Assembly: GCA_017521805.1 (NCBI GenBank)
Contig: JAFXDK010000038.1
Location: forward strand, 1 to 64,000
DNA length: 64,000 nt
From: Ruminococcus sp.
GTDB taxonomy: Bacteria; Bacillota; Clostridia; Oscillospirales; Ruminococcaceae
Reading direction: 5' to 3'
This document shows, piece by piece, positions 25,867 through 34,989 of the stretch. Numbering within the stretch: the stretch's first letter is position 1; every line of letters begins with the position of its first letter. The translations under genes and the position numbers were made by a program. The notes beneath the pieces are model-generated. The model saw nothing but the letters and a program-made list of their open reading frames with translations, was not told the DNA's origin and searched no databases.

Positions 25867-27084
25867 CTAAAGACTTAAAGCCGCTGAATACGCGGTAGAG
25901 AATGCAATCTGCAAATTAAATCCTCCTGTGTATGCGTCAACGTCTATAACCTCTCCTGCAAAGAAAAGCCCGCTTACAAGCTTGGATTCCATAGTTTTCG
26001 GGTCTATTTCCTTTACGCTCACTCCGCCGCTGGTGATTATCGCCTCGTCAATGGGGCGGAATCCTGATATTCTCACGGGGAAAGCCTTTATTAATTCCCC
26101 GAATTTCCGTCGTTCCTCTTTGGTAATGCTGTTAATCTTCCTTTCGGGAGCGATTCCCGAAAGTTTCACCATTACAGGTATCATTTTTGCAGGAAGAAGC
26201 TTGCGTATGCCGTTCTGGAAGTCACGGTTGAGATTTTCCGCGAAATCGCGCTGAATACGCGCGTCAAGCTGTTCAGCAGTGAGGGCAGGTTTCAGGTCGA
26301 TAACAGCCTTGAAGCGATTTGGTTTCATCTCTTTGATATGACTGCTTGCAGAAAGCACAAGAGGACCGCTCAATCCGAAATGAGTGAACAGCATTTCTCC
26401 CATTTCGCTGTATACCGTCTTTTCGCCCTCCATAAGCTTCAATGTGACATTGCGGAGTGAAAGTCCCATAAGCTCCGCGCAGAATTTATCGGGAGAGGTA
26501 AGCGGCACAAGGCTGGGTTTCAGTTCCGTTACGGTATGACCTGCCTGTTCCGCGAAAATATAGCCGTCACCTGTTGAGCCTGTTGCAGGATAGGATTTTC
26601 CGCCGCAGGCAACAAGAACGCTCTGACTGCGATATTCCTTGCCGTCAGCAATTACTCCCTTGCATACTCCGTCCACAATAATCAGCGACTTTACCGCTTT
26701 TCTCACGATTCTTACCCCGAGATTTTTCAACTCGCGGTCAAGGGCGTTTACGATATCCTCTGCGTTGTCGCTGACAGGAAATACTCTGTTACCCCTTTCG
26801 GTTTTCAGAGGCACTCCAAGTTCCTCGAAAAAAGCCATTGTTTCCTCTGCGCCGTACATTGCAAAGGAACTGTACATAAATCGGCTGTTTACAGGGATAT
26901 TCTCCATATGCTCACGAGTAGGGGAATTGTTGGTAACGTTGCAGCGCCCCTTGCCCGTTATGCGCAGTTTTCTGCCGATGCGCTCATTTTTTTCAAAAAG
27001 CATAACGCTCTTTCCCCAGCGCGCCGCATATATAGCCGCAACACATCCTGCCGCGCCGCCGCCTATTATAATAGTATCTGTCAT
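25867..27084 (-). CDS. FAD-dependent oxidoreductase of the HI0933/YhiN (BaiN) family
   Basis: A flavoprotein with the Rossmann motif IIIGGGAAGCVAAIYAAR at the N-terminus, KNERIGRKLRITGKGRCNVTNN as the family signature, and C-terminal GLFFAGEVIDVDAYTGGFNLQ closing the FAD site. The length of 405 residues is typical. Members include BaiN, linked to bile acid 7-dehydroxylation, but most have no known substrate and I assign none. It starts three bases after the DUF3006 stop. Confidence 0.9.
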   Translation of the reverse strand: MTDTIIIGGGAAGCVAAIYAARWGKSVMLFEKNERIGRKLRITGKGRCNVTNNSPTREHMENIPVNSRFMYSSFAMYGAEETMAFFEELGVPLKTERGNRVFPVSDNAEDIVNALDRELKNLGVRIVRKAVKSLIIVDGVCKGVIADGKEYRSQSVLVACGGKSYPATGSTGDGYIFAEQAGHTVTELKPSLVPLTSPDKFCAELMGLSLRNVTLKLMEGEKTVYSEMGEMLFTHFGLSGPLVLSASSHIKEMKPNRFKAVIDLKPALTAEQLDARIQRDFAENLNRDFQNGIRKLLPAKMIPVMVKLSGIAPERKINSITKEERRKFGELIKAFPVRISGFRPIDEAIITSGGVSVKEIDPKTMESKLVSGLFFAGEVIDVDAYTGGFNLQIAFSTAYSAALSL

Positions 27085-27086
27085 TT

Positions 27087-27296
27087 TTATTTCCTTTTAA
27101 ATAAATTTTCAAGCCTTGCCGATATTTTTTCCCTGTGTTCTGCGGCGGCGAGTTCATCTCTGAAATATATTCCGTTTTCAAAGGTGAGCATATCGCCCTC
27201 CTTTACGCCGTCGGGAAGCTGTGAAAGGGGGATATCAAGCATTATTCCCTCGTTTTCAATTACGGCATAGCCATTTTCTATGCGGTCGATTACCAT
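27087..27296 (-). CDS. DUF3006 domain-containing protein
   Basis: A 69-residue protein matching the DUF3006 pattern: start MVIDRIENGYAVIENEG, then DIPLSQLPDGVKEGD, ending in a basic helix. Function unknown. Members commonly sit next to ComEC-like MBL hydrolases; here it overlaps the MBL gene end by seven bases, which supports both assignments. Confidence 0.85.
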   Translation of the reverse strand: MVIDRIENGYAVIENEGIMLDIPLSQLPDGVKEGDMLTFENGIYFRDELAAAEHREKISARLENLFKRK

Positions 27297-28288
27297 GAAT
27301 TTTTCCTTTCCGTTGACACTTCAAGCTCTTTTCCGTCGGAGGCTATAACAACCGTTCCGTCAAGGTCTGTGCGGTATATCTGGTCGGCAAATTTGTCAAA
27401 ACGCTTCATTACTGAATCTACGGGATGACCGTAGCTGTTCCCTGCACCGCAGGACACCACAACAATTTCAGGTGAAAGGGCTGTGAGGAACAAATCCGTA
27501 TTTGATGTATCGCTTCCGTGGTGTGCCGCCTTATATACGTCAACGTTTTCGGTTACTCCCGATAGAACCATTTTTTCCTCAGCCTCTGCCTCGGCATCTC
27601 CTGTAAAGCAGAAATTGTTCTTGCCGTGTTTCAATATTACTCCCACAGAGCAGTTATTGAGATTTTCACTGTCGCACTGCCACGGAGAGATTATACGGAA
27701 TTCCGCGTCGCCCATTTGCTTTTTCATTCCCACTTCCGCTTTTACAAGGTCTGTTTCGGTATCCTCCACAGCGTCGAGAAATTTTTCAAAATATACGGAA
27801 ACGGGAATCGCCTCTGTTGTGAGCGGTGGAATTATTACCTCTCCAACGTCAAAACAGCTGATTATCTCGCTCATTCCGCCCATGTGGTCGGAGTGAGGGT
27901 GAGTTGCTATGACGTAATCGAGAGCTTCAACGCCCTCCCTGTAGAGATAGCCGATAACCTTATCAGCCTCAGAGTGTTCGCCGCAGTCTATGAGCATATT
28001 TTCGCCGCCGCAGCTGATGTAAATGCAGTCCCCTTGCCCTACATCGATGAAATGAACTTTGAGATTGTCGTCAGCAGGCTTGTGAATACTTCCTCTTACG
28101 CTGTTCCATACAATTATCGCTATCAGCAGGAAAATACTGAGTATTACTGTGCCGATTCCGCCTAAATTCTGGGTTTTCCGCCCTGTTTCTTTCCTGTCAG
28201 TCTGCTTTTGGATTTTGTATCTTTTCGGTTCTGGGACTTTGGTTGATGTCCTGAACCGCGTTTTTTCTGATTTCTGCCGTCTTGCCAT
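27290..28288 (-). CDS. Membrane-anchored MBL-fold metallohydrolase (ComEC C-terminal-like)
   Basis: A predicted extracytoplasmic metallo-beta-lactamase-fold hydrolase. The first 45 residues are very basic (they overlap the ygiQ tail), then a TM helix (TVILSIFLLIAIIVWNSV) and the hydrolase domain: VHFIDVGQGDCIYI, metal motif ATHPHSDHMGG, and FTGDAEAEAE and AAHHGSDTSN further on. In ComEC the homologous domain degrades one strand of incoming DNA; a nuclease role here is inference. 332 residues. Confidence 0.88.
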   Translation of the reverse strand: MARRQKSEKTRFRTSTKVPEPKRYKIQKQTDRKETGRKTQNLGGIGTVILSIFLLIAIIVWNSVRGSIHKPADDNLKVHFIDVGQGDCIYISCGGENMLIDCGEHSEADKVIGYLYREGVEALDYVIATHPHSDHMGGMSEIISCFDVGEVIIPPLTTEAIPVSVYFEKFLDAVEDTETDLVKAEVGMKKQMGDAEFRIISPWQCDSENLNNCSVGVILKHGKNNFCFTGDAEAEAEEKMVLSGVTENVDVYKAAHHGSDTSNTDLFLTALSPEIVVVSCGAGNSYGHPVDSVMKRFDKFADQIYRTDLDGTVVIASDGKELEVSTERKNSW

Positions 28289-30114
28289 TGTTTTTCACCG
28301 CCCTTACTGCGTGATTTCGGCTTGTCGTCCTCAACAAGACAATTTGGCGAACTGCCTATGAGGTCATAACGTCCTGCTTTTTTCAGTGCTTCAAGGACAA
28401 TTTCTTTATTCTGAGGGCGGAAATACTGTAACAGTGCCCTCTGCATTGCCTTTTCCTTTGGAGTTTTCGGTACATACACCTTTTCCATGGTGTAAGGGTC
28501 AAGCTCCGTGTAGAACATACAAGTTGAAATCGTGCCTGGTGTTGGGTAGAAATCCTGCACCTGCTCAGGACGGATTTTGTTGTCACGGAGGAAAAGTGCA
28601 AGGTCTATAGCCTCGTTCAGCGTACTTCCGGGGTGAGATGACATGAGATATGGCACAAGATATTGTTCCTTGCCGATTCCCTTTGTTATCTCGTAAAATC
28701 GCTTCTGAAATGCCTTGTATGCTTCAATATGAGGCTTTCCCATTTTGTCAAGAACAACGGCTGAACAATGCTCGGGAGCGACCTTAAGCTGTCCGCTTAC
28801 GTGATGTTTTATCAACTCACGGATAAATTCGTCGTTTTTGTCCTCCATAAGATAGTCATAGCGGATTCCTGAACGGATAAACACTCGCTTTATGCCCTTG
28901 ATTGCCCTGATTTTACGCAGCATAGCCAGATATTCGCTGTGGTCTGCCTTTAATGCAGGGCATGGTGTGGGAGCAAGGCATTTTTTACCCATGCAAAGCC
29001 CCTTTTCAATCTGCTTTTCGCATGAAGTGTGACGGAAATTTGCCGTCGGACCGCCTACATCATGGATATATCCCTTGAAATCGGGCATTTTTGTAATTCT
29101 CTCTGCCTCCGCAAGAACGGATTCCTCACTTCTTACGGTGATTTTTCGCCCCTGATGAAGGGCAATCGAACAGAAATTACAGTATCCGAAACAGCCGCGG
29201 TTATGAGTGATTGAAAAACGTACTTCCTCAATTCCCGGAACACCGCCCAAAGCCTCATATGACGGGTGATACCGCCGTGTATAAGGCAAACTGTATATGT
29301 AATCCAGCTCCTCTGTTGTAAGACTCTTTGCAGGGGGATTCTGCACAAGCATCATGTTTCCGTGGCGCTGAATTACCGTCTTGCCGTATACCTCGTCCTG
29401 CCAGTCGTACTGGATTTTCGTAGCCTTGGCATATTCCTTTTTGTTGTCGCGTACCTGCTCAAATGAGGGGCACTGCGCCGCACCTAAAGGCGTATTTACA
29501 GGCTCTGTCATGTAGCAAGTACCGCGTATATCGTGGATTTCACGTATATTTTCGCCATTTGCAAGGCGCGTGCAAAGCTCCTGTATCTGATGCTCGCCCA
29601 TGCCGAACATAAGCAAATCTGCGCCGCTGTCTGCAAGAACTGAGGGACGGACAGCATCGTCCCAGTAGTCGTAATGGGCGAAACGTCGGAGAGAGGCTTC
29701 AAGTCCACCGATAGCTATTGGGATATCCCCGAAATACTCGCGGAGCTTCTGGCAGTACACAATAACAGCTCTGTCAGGACGTTTTCCTGCCACTCCCCCA
29801 GCTGTATAAGCATCGTCGGAACGCTTTCGCTTTGCCGCTGTGTAGTGTGCAACCATGGAATCTATATTTCCCGATGTCACCAGAAAGGCATACTTAGGTC
29901 TGCCGAATTTGCGGAAATCCCTGTCGCTGTGCCAGTCGGGCTGAGAGATAATTCCCACTGTATATCCCATAGCTTCAATAAGACGGGTAACAATTGCCGC
30001 ACCAAAGCTTGGGTGGTCAACGTAGGCATCTCCTGTTATGTAAATGAAATCAAACTGCTCAATGCCGTTTTCTTCCATTTCTTTCCTCGTTAAAGGTATA
30101 AACTTATCGTACAT
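28162..30114 (-). CDS. ygiQ: YgiQ-family radical SAM protein (UPF0313)
   Basis: A large radical-SAM protein of unknown reaction. The N-terminal YgiQ domain begins FIPLTRKEMEENGIEQFDFI. The Fe-S motif CFGYCNFC (CxxxCxxC) is in the middle, with GAAQCPSFEQVRDNKKEYA before it and DFYPTPGTISTCMFYT after it. The last 60 residues are Lys/Arg/Gly/Ser-rich, low in complexity, and overlap the start of the MBL gene by 127 bases in another frame. At 650 residues the core length is normal; the basic tail is extra. Confidence 0.92.
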   Translation of the reverse strand: MYDKFIPLTRKEMEENGIEQFDFIYITGDAYVDHPSFGAAIVTRLIEAMGYTVGIISQPDWHSDRDFRKFGRPKYAFLVTSGNIDSMVAHYTAAKRKRSDDAYTAGGVAGKRPDRAVIVYCQKLREYFGDIPIAIGGLEASLRRFAHYDYWDDAVRPSVLADSGADLLMFGMGEHQIQELCTRLANGENIREIHDIRGTCYMTEPVNTPLGAAQCPSFEQVRDNKKEYAKATKIQYDWQDEVYGKTVIQRHGNMMLVQNPPAKSLTTEELDYIYSLPYTRRYHPSYEALGGVPGIEEVRFSITHNRGCFGYCNFCSIALHQGRKITVRSEESVLAEAERITKMPDFKGYIHDVGGPTANFRHTSCEKQIEKGLCMGKKCLAPTPCPALKADHSEYLAMLRKIRAIKGIKRVFIRSGIRYDYLMEDKNDEFIRELIKHHVSGQLKVAPEHCSAVVLDKMGKPHIEAYKAFQKRFYEITKGIGKEQYLVPYLMSSHPGSTLNEAIDLALFLRDNKIRPEQVQDFYPTPGTISTCMFYTELDPYTMEKVYVPKTPKEKAMQRALLQYFRPQNKEIVLEALKKAGRYDLIGSSPNCLVEDDKPKSRSKGGEKQWQDGRNQKKRGSGHQPKSQNRKDTKSKSRLTGKKQGGKPRI

Positions 30115-30130
30115 ATAATTATATCACCAA

Positions 30131-30955
30131 TCAGTCGCAGTCTGCGTCAAACTTCACTTTTGAGAAGTCGCGGTTGAGCAGGTCTGCTTTATTCATAATC
30201 CAGTAAGCCGTCCACATACAGCCAATATTGTAATCGAACTGGAACAGATTTACTTCGTCCTCGTCAAGCTCGGGGACGTTTGCGCCCTTGGGTACGCCAA
30301 GAAGCTTATCACAGCTTTCCGAAAGTTCGTAAGCATCTATATCAAGAGTTTCCTCAAGTCCGTCAATATCGTCTGCCGCATATTTCTCATATTCGTCAAT
30401 ACTGTTGAACTCTATTGCGCTCTCGGGGATACATTCCTCAAAATATTTGATGTAATAATCGCAGGGAGGAAATGTCCGTTTCAACTTGGACATATCACCG
30501 TCCCACCAGAATATCTTCTGACTGTCGTATTTTTCGGGATTGTCAAGGATGTACTCAACCCATTCATTGCTTATGAGAGGTGCTCCCTCGCCGCTCCAGA
30601 AGATGTATAACATTCCCCTTTCGGGCAGGAGTTTTTCTATGTCTGCCCCCGATTCAGCCAATTCATAGAGGTTAATCTGCGCCACAAGCTGCATTGCGGA
30701 TTCTTCGTATCTCTCCGCTGTGCCTGCGCTCTGTCCTCTGAGCCATTTCATCGTATAACCCGACATTACGGGATATTCCACATTGGGCGGCAAATCGGGA
30801 AATCCACCGATTTTGCTTGCTCCTACGGGTATATCATCTTTATACTCCTTGACGAAACAGCCCACGGCGTTGCGGTAGTACTTTTTCAACTCCGCCGCCA
30901 TATCGCTCAAACCCATTTTTTCAAGCTTTTCCATTGCTGTCATGTAATCAGACAT
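30131..30955 (-). CDS. DUF1963 (YwqG-like) protein
   Basis: A soluble protein of the YwqG/DUF1963 family, function unknown. Diagnostic segments are ASKIGGFPDLPPNVEYP near residue 45, LVAQINLYELAESG, GMLYIFWSG, and the C-terminal KLLGVPKGANVPE followed by WTAYWIMNKADL. The start has AAAAGGAG eight bases upstream. Length 274. It precedes ygiQ by 16 bases. Confidence 0.82.
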   Translation of the reverse strand: MSDYMTAMEKLEKMGLSDMAAELKKYYRNAVGCFVKEYKDDIPVGASKIGGFPDLPPNVEYPVMSGYTMKWLRGQSAGTAERYEESAMQLVAQINLYELAESGADIEKLLPERGMLYIFWSGEGAPLISNEWVEYILDNPEKYDSQKIFWWDGDMSKLKRTFPPCDYYIKYFEECIPESAIEFNSIDEYEKYAADDIDGLEETLDIDAYELSESCDKLLGVPKGANVPELDEDEVNLFQFDYNIGCMWTAYWIMNKADLLNRDFSKVKFDADCD

Positions 30956-30994
30956 AAAAATTCACTCCTTTTTCATTGTTTTATTTTCATCATT

Positions 30995-31022
30995 GCGGGC
31001 GGATAATATCCGCCCCTACAAA
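30995..31022. repeat. Dispersed palindromic repeat (GGGCGGATA hairpin with CCCTACA end)
   Basis: Near-perfect palindrome GGGCGGATA / TATCCGCCC followed by CTACA, wedged between the ftsK stop and the DUF1963 gene. It belongs to the family of hairpin units ending in CCCCTAC or starting with GTAGGGG seen at several other intergenic sites in this window. Confidence 0.8.
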
Positions 31023-33788
31023 TTATTCCTCTAATTTGCGCATTTTCCATTCGTCAAACTGCATTTTGGACATAAGCACCTTTCGGGGTTTTGACCCCTC
31101 CGCTTCGCTGACTATACCGCGTTCCTCCAGCTCGTCCATGATACGTGAAGCCCTCGCGTATCCCAGTTTCAGCTTCCTTTGAAGCATGGTTGTGGATATC
31201 TGCCCGTTATTCACTGCAACCTCTGCCGCTCTGATTATCAAATCTTCATCGGAGCCTGCATCAAATCCGCTGTCAGAACTGCCGCCATGGTCACCCTTTG
31301 TCTGCGGCACGAAGTTTTCAACAGCTTCAACAATCTGCTTGTCGTATTCCCCTGTTGCCTGTGCGCGTATGAAATTCAATGTTTCGTTGATATCCTTTGA
31401 AGAAGCAAAACACCCCTGTATACGTATAGGCTTGCTTGTACCAATGGGCATATACAGCATATCGCCGTTGCCAAGGAGCTTATCCGCGCCTGCCATATCA
31501 ATAATTGTTCTGGAATCCACCTGCGACATAACTGAAAGCGCAATACGGCTTGGGATATTCGCCTTGATAAGACCTGTGATAACGTCTGTAGTCGGTCGCT
31601 GAGTTGCTACAACAAGGTGCATACCTGCTGCACGTCCCATTTGTGCAAGGCGGCATATGGAATCTTCAACTTCTTTTCCTGCCACAAGCATCATATCCGC
31701 AAGCTCGTCAATAAATATGACAATCTGAGGCATACGGGGTATTTCATCGTCATCATCGGCTATTTCGTTGTAGGATTTTATATCATTTGCACCAATATCC
31801 GCAAAGGTATTGTATCGGCGCATCATCTCATTTACCGCCCAGTTAAGCGCGCCTGCCGCTTTTTTAGCCTCGGTGACAATCGGAATAAGCAGATGCGGTA
31901 TACCGTCAAACACCTTGAATTCAACAACCTTAGGGTCAATAAGGATAATCTTTACCTCATCGGGCTTTGCCTTATAGAGTATGCTCATGATTATGGAACG
32001 TGTACATACGGATTTACCTGAGCCTGTCGTACCTGCAATAATAACATGGGGCATCTTCGTAATATCGCCTACAATGGCATTTCCTGTAATATCCTTTCCC
32101 ACTGCAAAGGCAAGCTTGCTGTCAGCATTTCTGAACTCAGCAGATGAAAGAATTTCGCGGAGAGTTACAACATCCTTGTTGATATTCGGTACCTCTATAC
32201 CAACTGCCGCCTTACCGGGAACGGGAGCTTCAAGACGTACACCCTGAGCCGCAAGACTAAGGGCGATATCGTCCTCAAGTCCGCGTATTTTCGATACTTT
32301 TACACCTGCTCCGGGCTGTATCTCATAACGGGTAATTGACGGTCCTCTGTAGATATCCTTGATAGTAACCTCAACGCCAAAGCTTTTGAAGGTATTTACA
32401 ATCTTTGCCGCCTTTTCGTTCATTTCGGCTACTGCCTCAGTACTTGTTTTTCTTGTTGTGGGAAGTGAAAGCAAATCAAGTCCCGGGAGTATGTATAAGG
32501 GCATCTGGGGCTCCAGTTTCGGTGCTTCTTCAACCTCCCCTGCGGCTATTCTGTCAAGACGCTCTTTGTTTTCAACTGCCTTTGAAATTAACTTATCCAG
32601 ATTTGTCTGGGAATTATCGCTGTTTTCTTCATTCTGCACCGAAGCTTCTGTTTCTTCGGATTCTGCTTCATTATCCTTGTTCGTTTCTGTTGTGTCATCT
32701 GTATTATTTATTATCACACCGCCGTCGTGAATTGGAATATCAAATTCACGGCTGAACTCGTCAAGCTCTTTCTGCTCCTGGGGACTTGCAGGAACTTTTT
32801 CAAGTCTGGGAAGCTTTCTGCTTACCTGCTGAATATCCTCCATAGCTATAGATATACCGCTGTTCTGCCCTGCTGTATCTTCCTCGTAATCTTCGTCATC
32901 GTCGTAATAGTCATATTCGCCGTCAAAAAGATTCTGAACCCCCTCTGCCCACTTTTTAAAAGAGGTAAATGGCTTGGTCAGCATTTTAAAGAAATCTTCC
33001 ACATTTTTTCCTGTAGTTATAAGAAGCATTACAAATATTGTGAGTATCATCACGATAACTGCTCCGCCTCTGCCAAGGAGATTCAGGAGGAAGTAGGAGA
33101 TAAATGAGCCAAGTATTCCGCCGCCGCTGTAATCAGCGCCTGCCTTGAATGCTTTGCCTATAAATTCACCCAATCCGTTTTCGGGCATAAATTTGCCGAA
33201 AAATACCTGAATGGCAGAGCAGGCAACTACAGTCCAGAAAAACATTGACGCAATTTTTCCTGCGGCTTTGTCGTCGCGCTTTCCTATCAGATAGGAGGAA
33301 TATACCACTCCCACAGGTACTGCGAGAGATACCAGACCGAATCCTCCTAATATGTAATTGTGGAACGTCTGCCAGCCGTCTGTACCCTTGAACAGTACAG
33401 CCATGCCGAGAAGTATACCTATTGCAAATGTAATAATAGAAACAATTCTTGCCTGGTCATCAGTAAAAATTAAATCATCTTCCGGTTCGTTTGAATTGAC
33501 ATTCTGCTTTACCTGATTTGATTTCTGAGCATTTGCATAAGGCTTCTCATCTTCTGCTTTTACATAATTATTACTTTTTTTTGCGGCTGTATTCTTTTCA
33601 GCCTTTTCAATTCTTTCCATGAGCTTTTCTTTTTCGTTTTCGGGCATTGCCTTTGCGCTCATTACGTCAAGCTCCTGTGTATTATCCGCGTCGTCGGATG
33701 CGCCTTTTTCTTTCGGCTTACCGTCGCGGGTGAGATTTTCGTCTATAAAGTCAGCTCCGAAAAGAAATTTTTTTCTTTTTCCTGCCAT
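31023..33788 (-). CDS. ftsK: DNA translocase FtsK/SpoIIIE
   Basis: A septum-located dsDNA motor that moves chromosomes during division or sporulation. The cytoplasmic N-terminus is short and basic, followed by about four TM segments (about residues 110-270) and an acidic linker. The motor has AGTTGSGKSVCTRSII (Walker A, about 590) and VIFIDELADMMLVA (Walker B), QMGRAAGMHLVVATQRP, and a C-terminal gamma winged helix (EVAVNNGQISTTMLQRKLKLG, ARASRIMDELEERG) that recognises orienting DNA sequences. 921 residues. The start has GGAGG five bases upstream. Confidence 0.96.
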   Translation of the reverse strand: MAGKRKKFLFGADFIDENLTRDGKPKEKGASDDADNTQELDVMSAKAMPENEKEKLMERIEKAEKNTAAKKSNNYVKAEDEKPYANAQKSNQVKQNVNSNEPEDDLIFTDDQARIVSIITFAIGILLGMAVLFKGTDGWQTFHNYILGGFGLVSLAVPVGVVYSSYLIGKRDDKAAGKIASMFFWTVVACSAIQVFFGKFMPENGLGEFIGKAFKAGADYSGGGILGSFISYFLLNLLGRGGAVIVMILTIFVMLLITTGKNVEDFFKMLTKPFTSFKKWAEGVQNLFDGEYDYYDDDEDYEEDTAGQNSGISIAMEDIQQVSRKLPRLEKVPASPQEQKELDEFSREFDIPIHDGGVIINNTDDTTETNKDNEAESEETEASVQNEENSDNSQTNLDKLISKAVENKERLDRIAAGEVEEAPKLEPQMPLYILPGLDLLSLPTTRKTSTEAVAEMNEKAAKIVNTFKSFGVEVTIKDIYRGPSITRYEIQPGAGVKVSKIRGLEDDIALSLAAQGVRLEAPVPGKAAVGIEVPNINKDVVTLREILSSAEFRNADSKLAFAVGKDITGNAIVGDITKMPHVIIAGTTGSGKSVCTRSIIMSILYKAKPDEVKIILIDPKVVEFKVFDGIPHLLIPIVTEAKKAAGALNWAVNEMMRRYNTFADIGANDIKSYNEIADDDDEIPRMPQIVIFIDELADMMLVAGKEVEDSICRLAQMGRAAGMHLVVATQRPTTDVITGLIKANIPSRIALSVMSQVDSRTIIDMAGADKLLGNGDMLYMPIGTSKPIRIQGCFASSKDINETLNFIRAQATGEYDKQIVEAVENFVPQTKGDHGGSSDSGFDAGSDEDLIIRAAEVAVNNGQISTTMLQRKLKLGYARASRIMDELEERGIVSEAEGSKPRKVLMSKMQFDEWKMRKLEE

Positions 33789-33863
33789 AATTGCCTCCGT
33801 TTTTCTTTAAGGGTTCCCTTTATTATTTACAATTGATACGTTTGCAAAAAAATTGTTTCTTGC

Positions 33864-34032
33864 GGACTGCCAAAGGCAGCCCCTACAAATTGGCTATTTT
33901 GCAATAATTCACGCAGGGGCGATGTAACAACTAAAACTTGATGAAAAATGTAATCGTGTAGGGGGCGGCGCCTTCGACGCCCCGTCGATATATCGTTTAA
34001 TTAACGGGACGTCGTGGGCAACCTCCCCTACA
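33864..34032. repeat. Cluster of dispersed palindromic repeats upstream of ftsK
   Basis: The 312-base gap between ftsK and the TepA-like gene holds no gene. A GGACTGCC-AAA-GGCAGCCCCTAC unit is at 33864-33886. A longer compound element at 33957-34032 starts GTAGGGGGCGGCG, contains nested inverted repeats (GGGACGTCG / CGACGCCCC), and ends CTCCCCTAC. Both share the GTAGGGG/CCCCTAC ends of the family. Confidence 0.75.
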
Positions 34033-34100
34033 AAATATCATTATAAAATATAAAGTTTAAGATGTTACAACGTACTACGCCGTGTTTTCTGCTTTCTGTA

Positions 34101-34766
34101 TCAATCATATCTGATTTTTGTATTTTCAATCATATCATAAAGACATTCAACTGCGTCGGAAAGACTGCCAAGGTGGTCGATAAGTCCAAGCTCTACCGCC
34201 TTTTCACCGTCCGCCACTGAGCCTACATCAAGTACAAGCTCCTGTGTATTCATCATCATATCGCGGAATACATCCTCTTTTATGCGGCTGTTTTTTGTGA
34301 CAAAATCAATTATTCTGTCCTGCATTTTATCAAAATAGGCAAGCGTCTGCGGTACTCCCAGAACTGTGCCGTTCATGCGTACAGGATGTATTGTCATGGA
34401 CGCTGAGGGCACAATAAAGGACTTTTTCGCCGATACCGCAAGAGGTACGCCGATAGAGTGTCCGCCCCCTACTACAAGGGAAACCGTAGGCGTTTTCATG
34501 CCTGCGATTAGCTCCGCAATGGCAAGTCCTGCTTCCACGTCGCCGCCTATAGTATTGAGGATTATTATAAGCCCCTCTACGCTTCTATCCTGCTCTATTG
34601 CTACAAGTGCAGGGATAATATGCTCGTATTTCGTCGTTTTGTTCTGCTCGCTGAGGATATAATGCCCCTCAATCTGCCCTATAATATTAAGGCAGTGTAT
34701 AATATGCTTGCAATTGTTTGTCTTTGATATGCCATTATCCGTTATCTCATTTTTTTCATCAGCCAT
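34101..34766 (-). CDS. ClpP-family serine protease, TepA-like
   Basis: A ClpP-fold protease related to TepA (translocation-enhancing protein) of Bacillus. Catalytic Ser is in VVGGGHSIGVPLAVSA and His in SMTIHPVRMNG; the preceding LIIILNTIGGDVEAGLAIAE is the usual ClpP strand-helix. 221 residues. No signal peptide is visible. TepA homologues lie next to ftsK/spoIIIE in several Firmicutes, as here. The real substrates are unclear. It has its own promoter. Confidence 0.88.
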   Translation of the reverse strand: MADEKNEITDNGISKTNNCKHIIHCLNIIGQIEGHYILSEQNKTTKYEHIIPALVAIEQDRSVEGLIIILNTIGGDVEAGLAIAELIAGMKTPTVSLVVGGGHSIGVPLAVSAKKSFIVPSASMTIHPVRMNGTVLGVPQTLAYFDKMQDRIIDFVTKNSRIKEDVFRDMMMNTQELVLDVGSVADGEKAVELGLIDHLGSLSDAVECLYDMIENTKIRYD

Positions 34767-34838
34767 AATAATAATTCCTTTCGGGTAATCCTTTAATTTT
34801 TATTATTATAACCAATCCGAAAATGAGTATACACATTA

Positions 34839-34867
34839 ATTATATATCATTTCCCATTTAAAGTCAA
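34839..34867 (-). promoter_or_regulatory. Promoter of the TepA-like gene
   Basis: TTGACT (-35, 34862-34867) and TATAAT (-10, 34839-34844), 17 bases apart on the minus strand, about 70 bases before the ATG, which has AAAGGA upstream. Confidence 0.82.
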
Positions 34868-34916
34868 GGAAAATATTGAGATTTCGGGCGGTTTCTGCGG
34901 TAATTCGACAAACTCA

Positions 34917-34945
34917 TTGACAAGCTGAGATTTGTATGATATAAT
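34917..34945 (+). promoter_or_regulatory. Promoter of the zinc-ribbon membrane gene
   Basis: Consensus TTGACA (34917-34922) and TATAAT (34940-34945) with 17-base spacing, 45 bases before the ATG. It diverges from the TepA-like promoter. Confidence 0.88.
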
Positions 34946-34989
34946 TATGTCATAAGCTTTATATTTGGTTTATATGAAAGGAGAAAATT

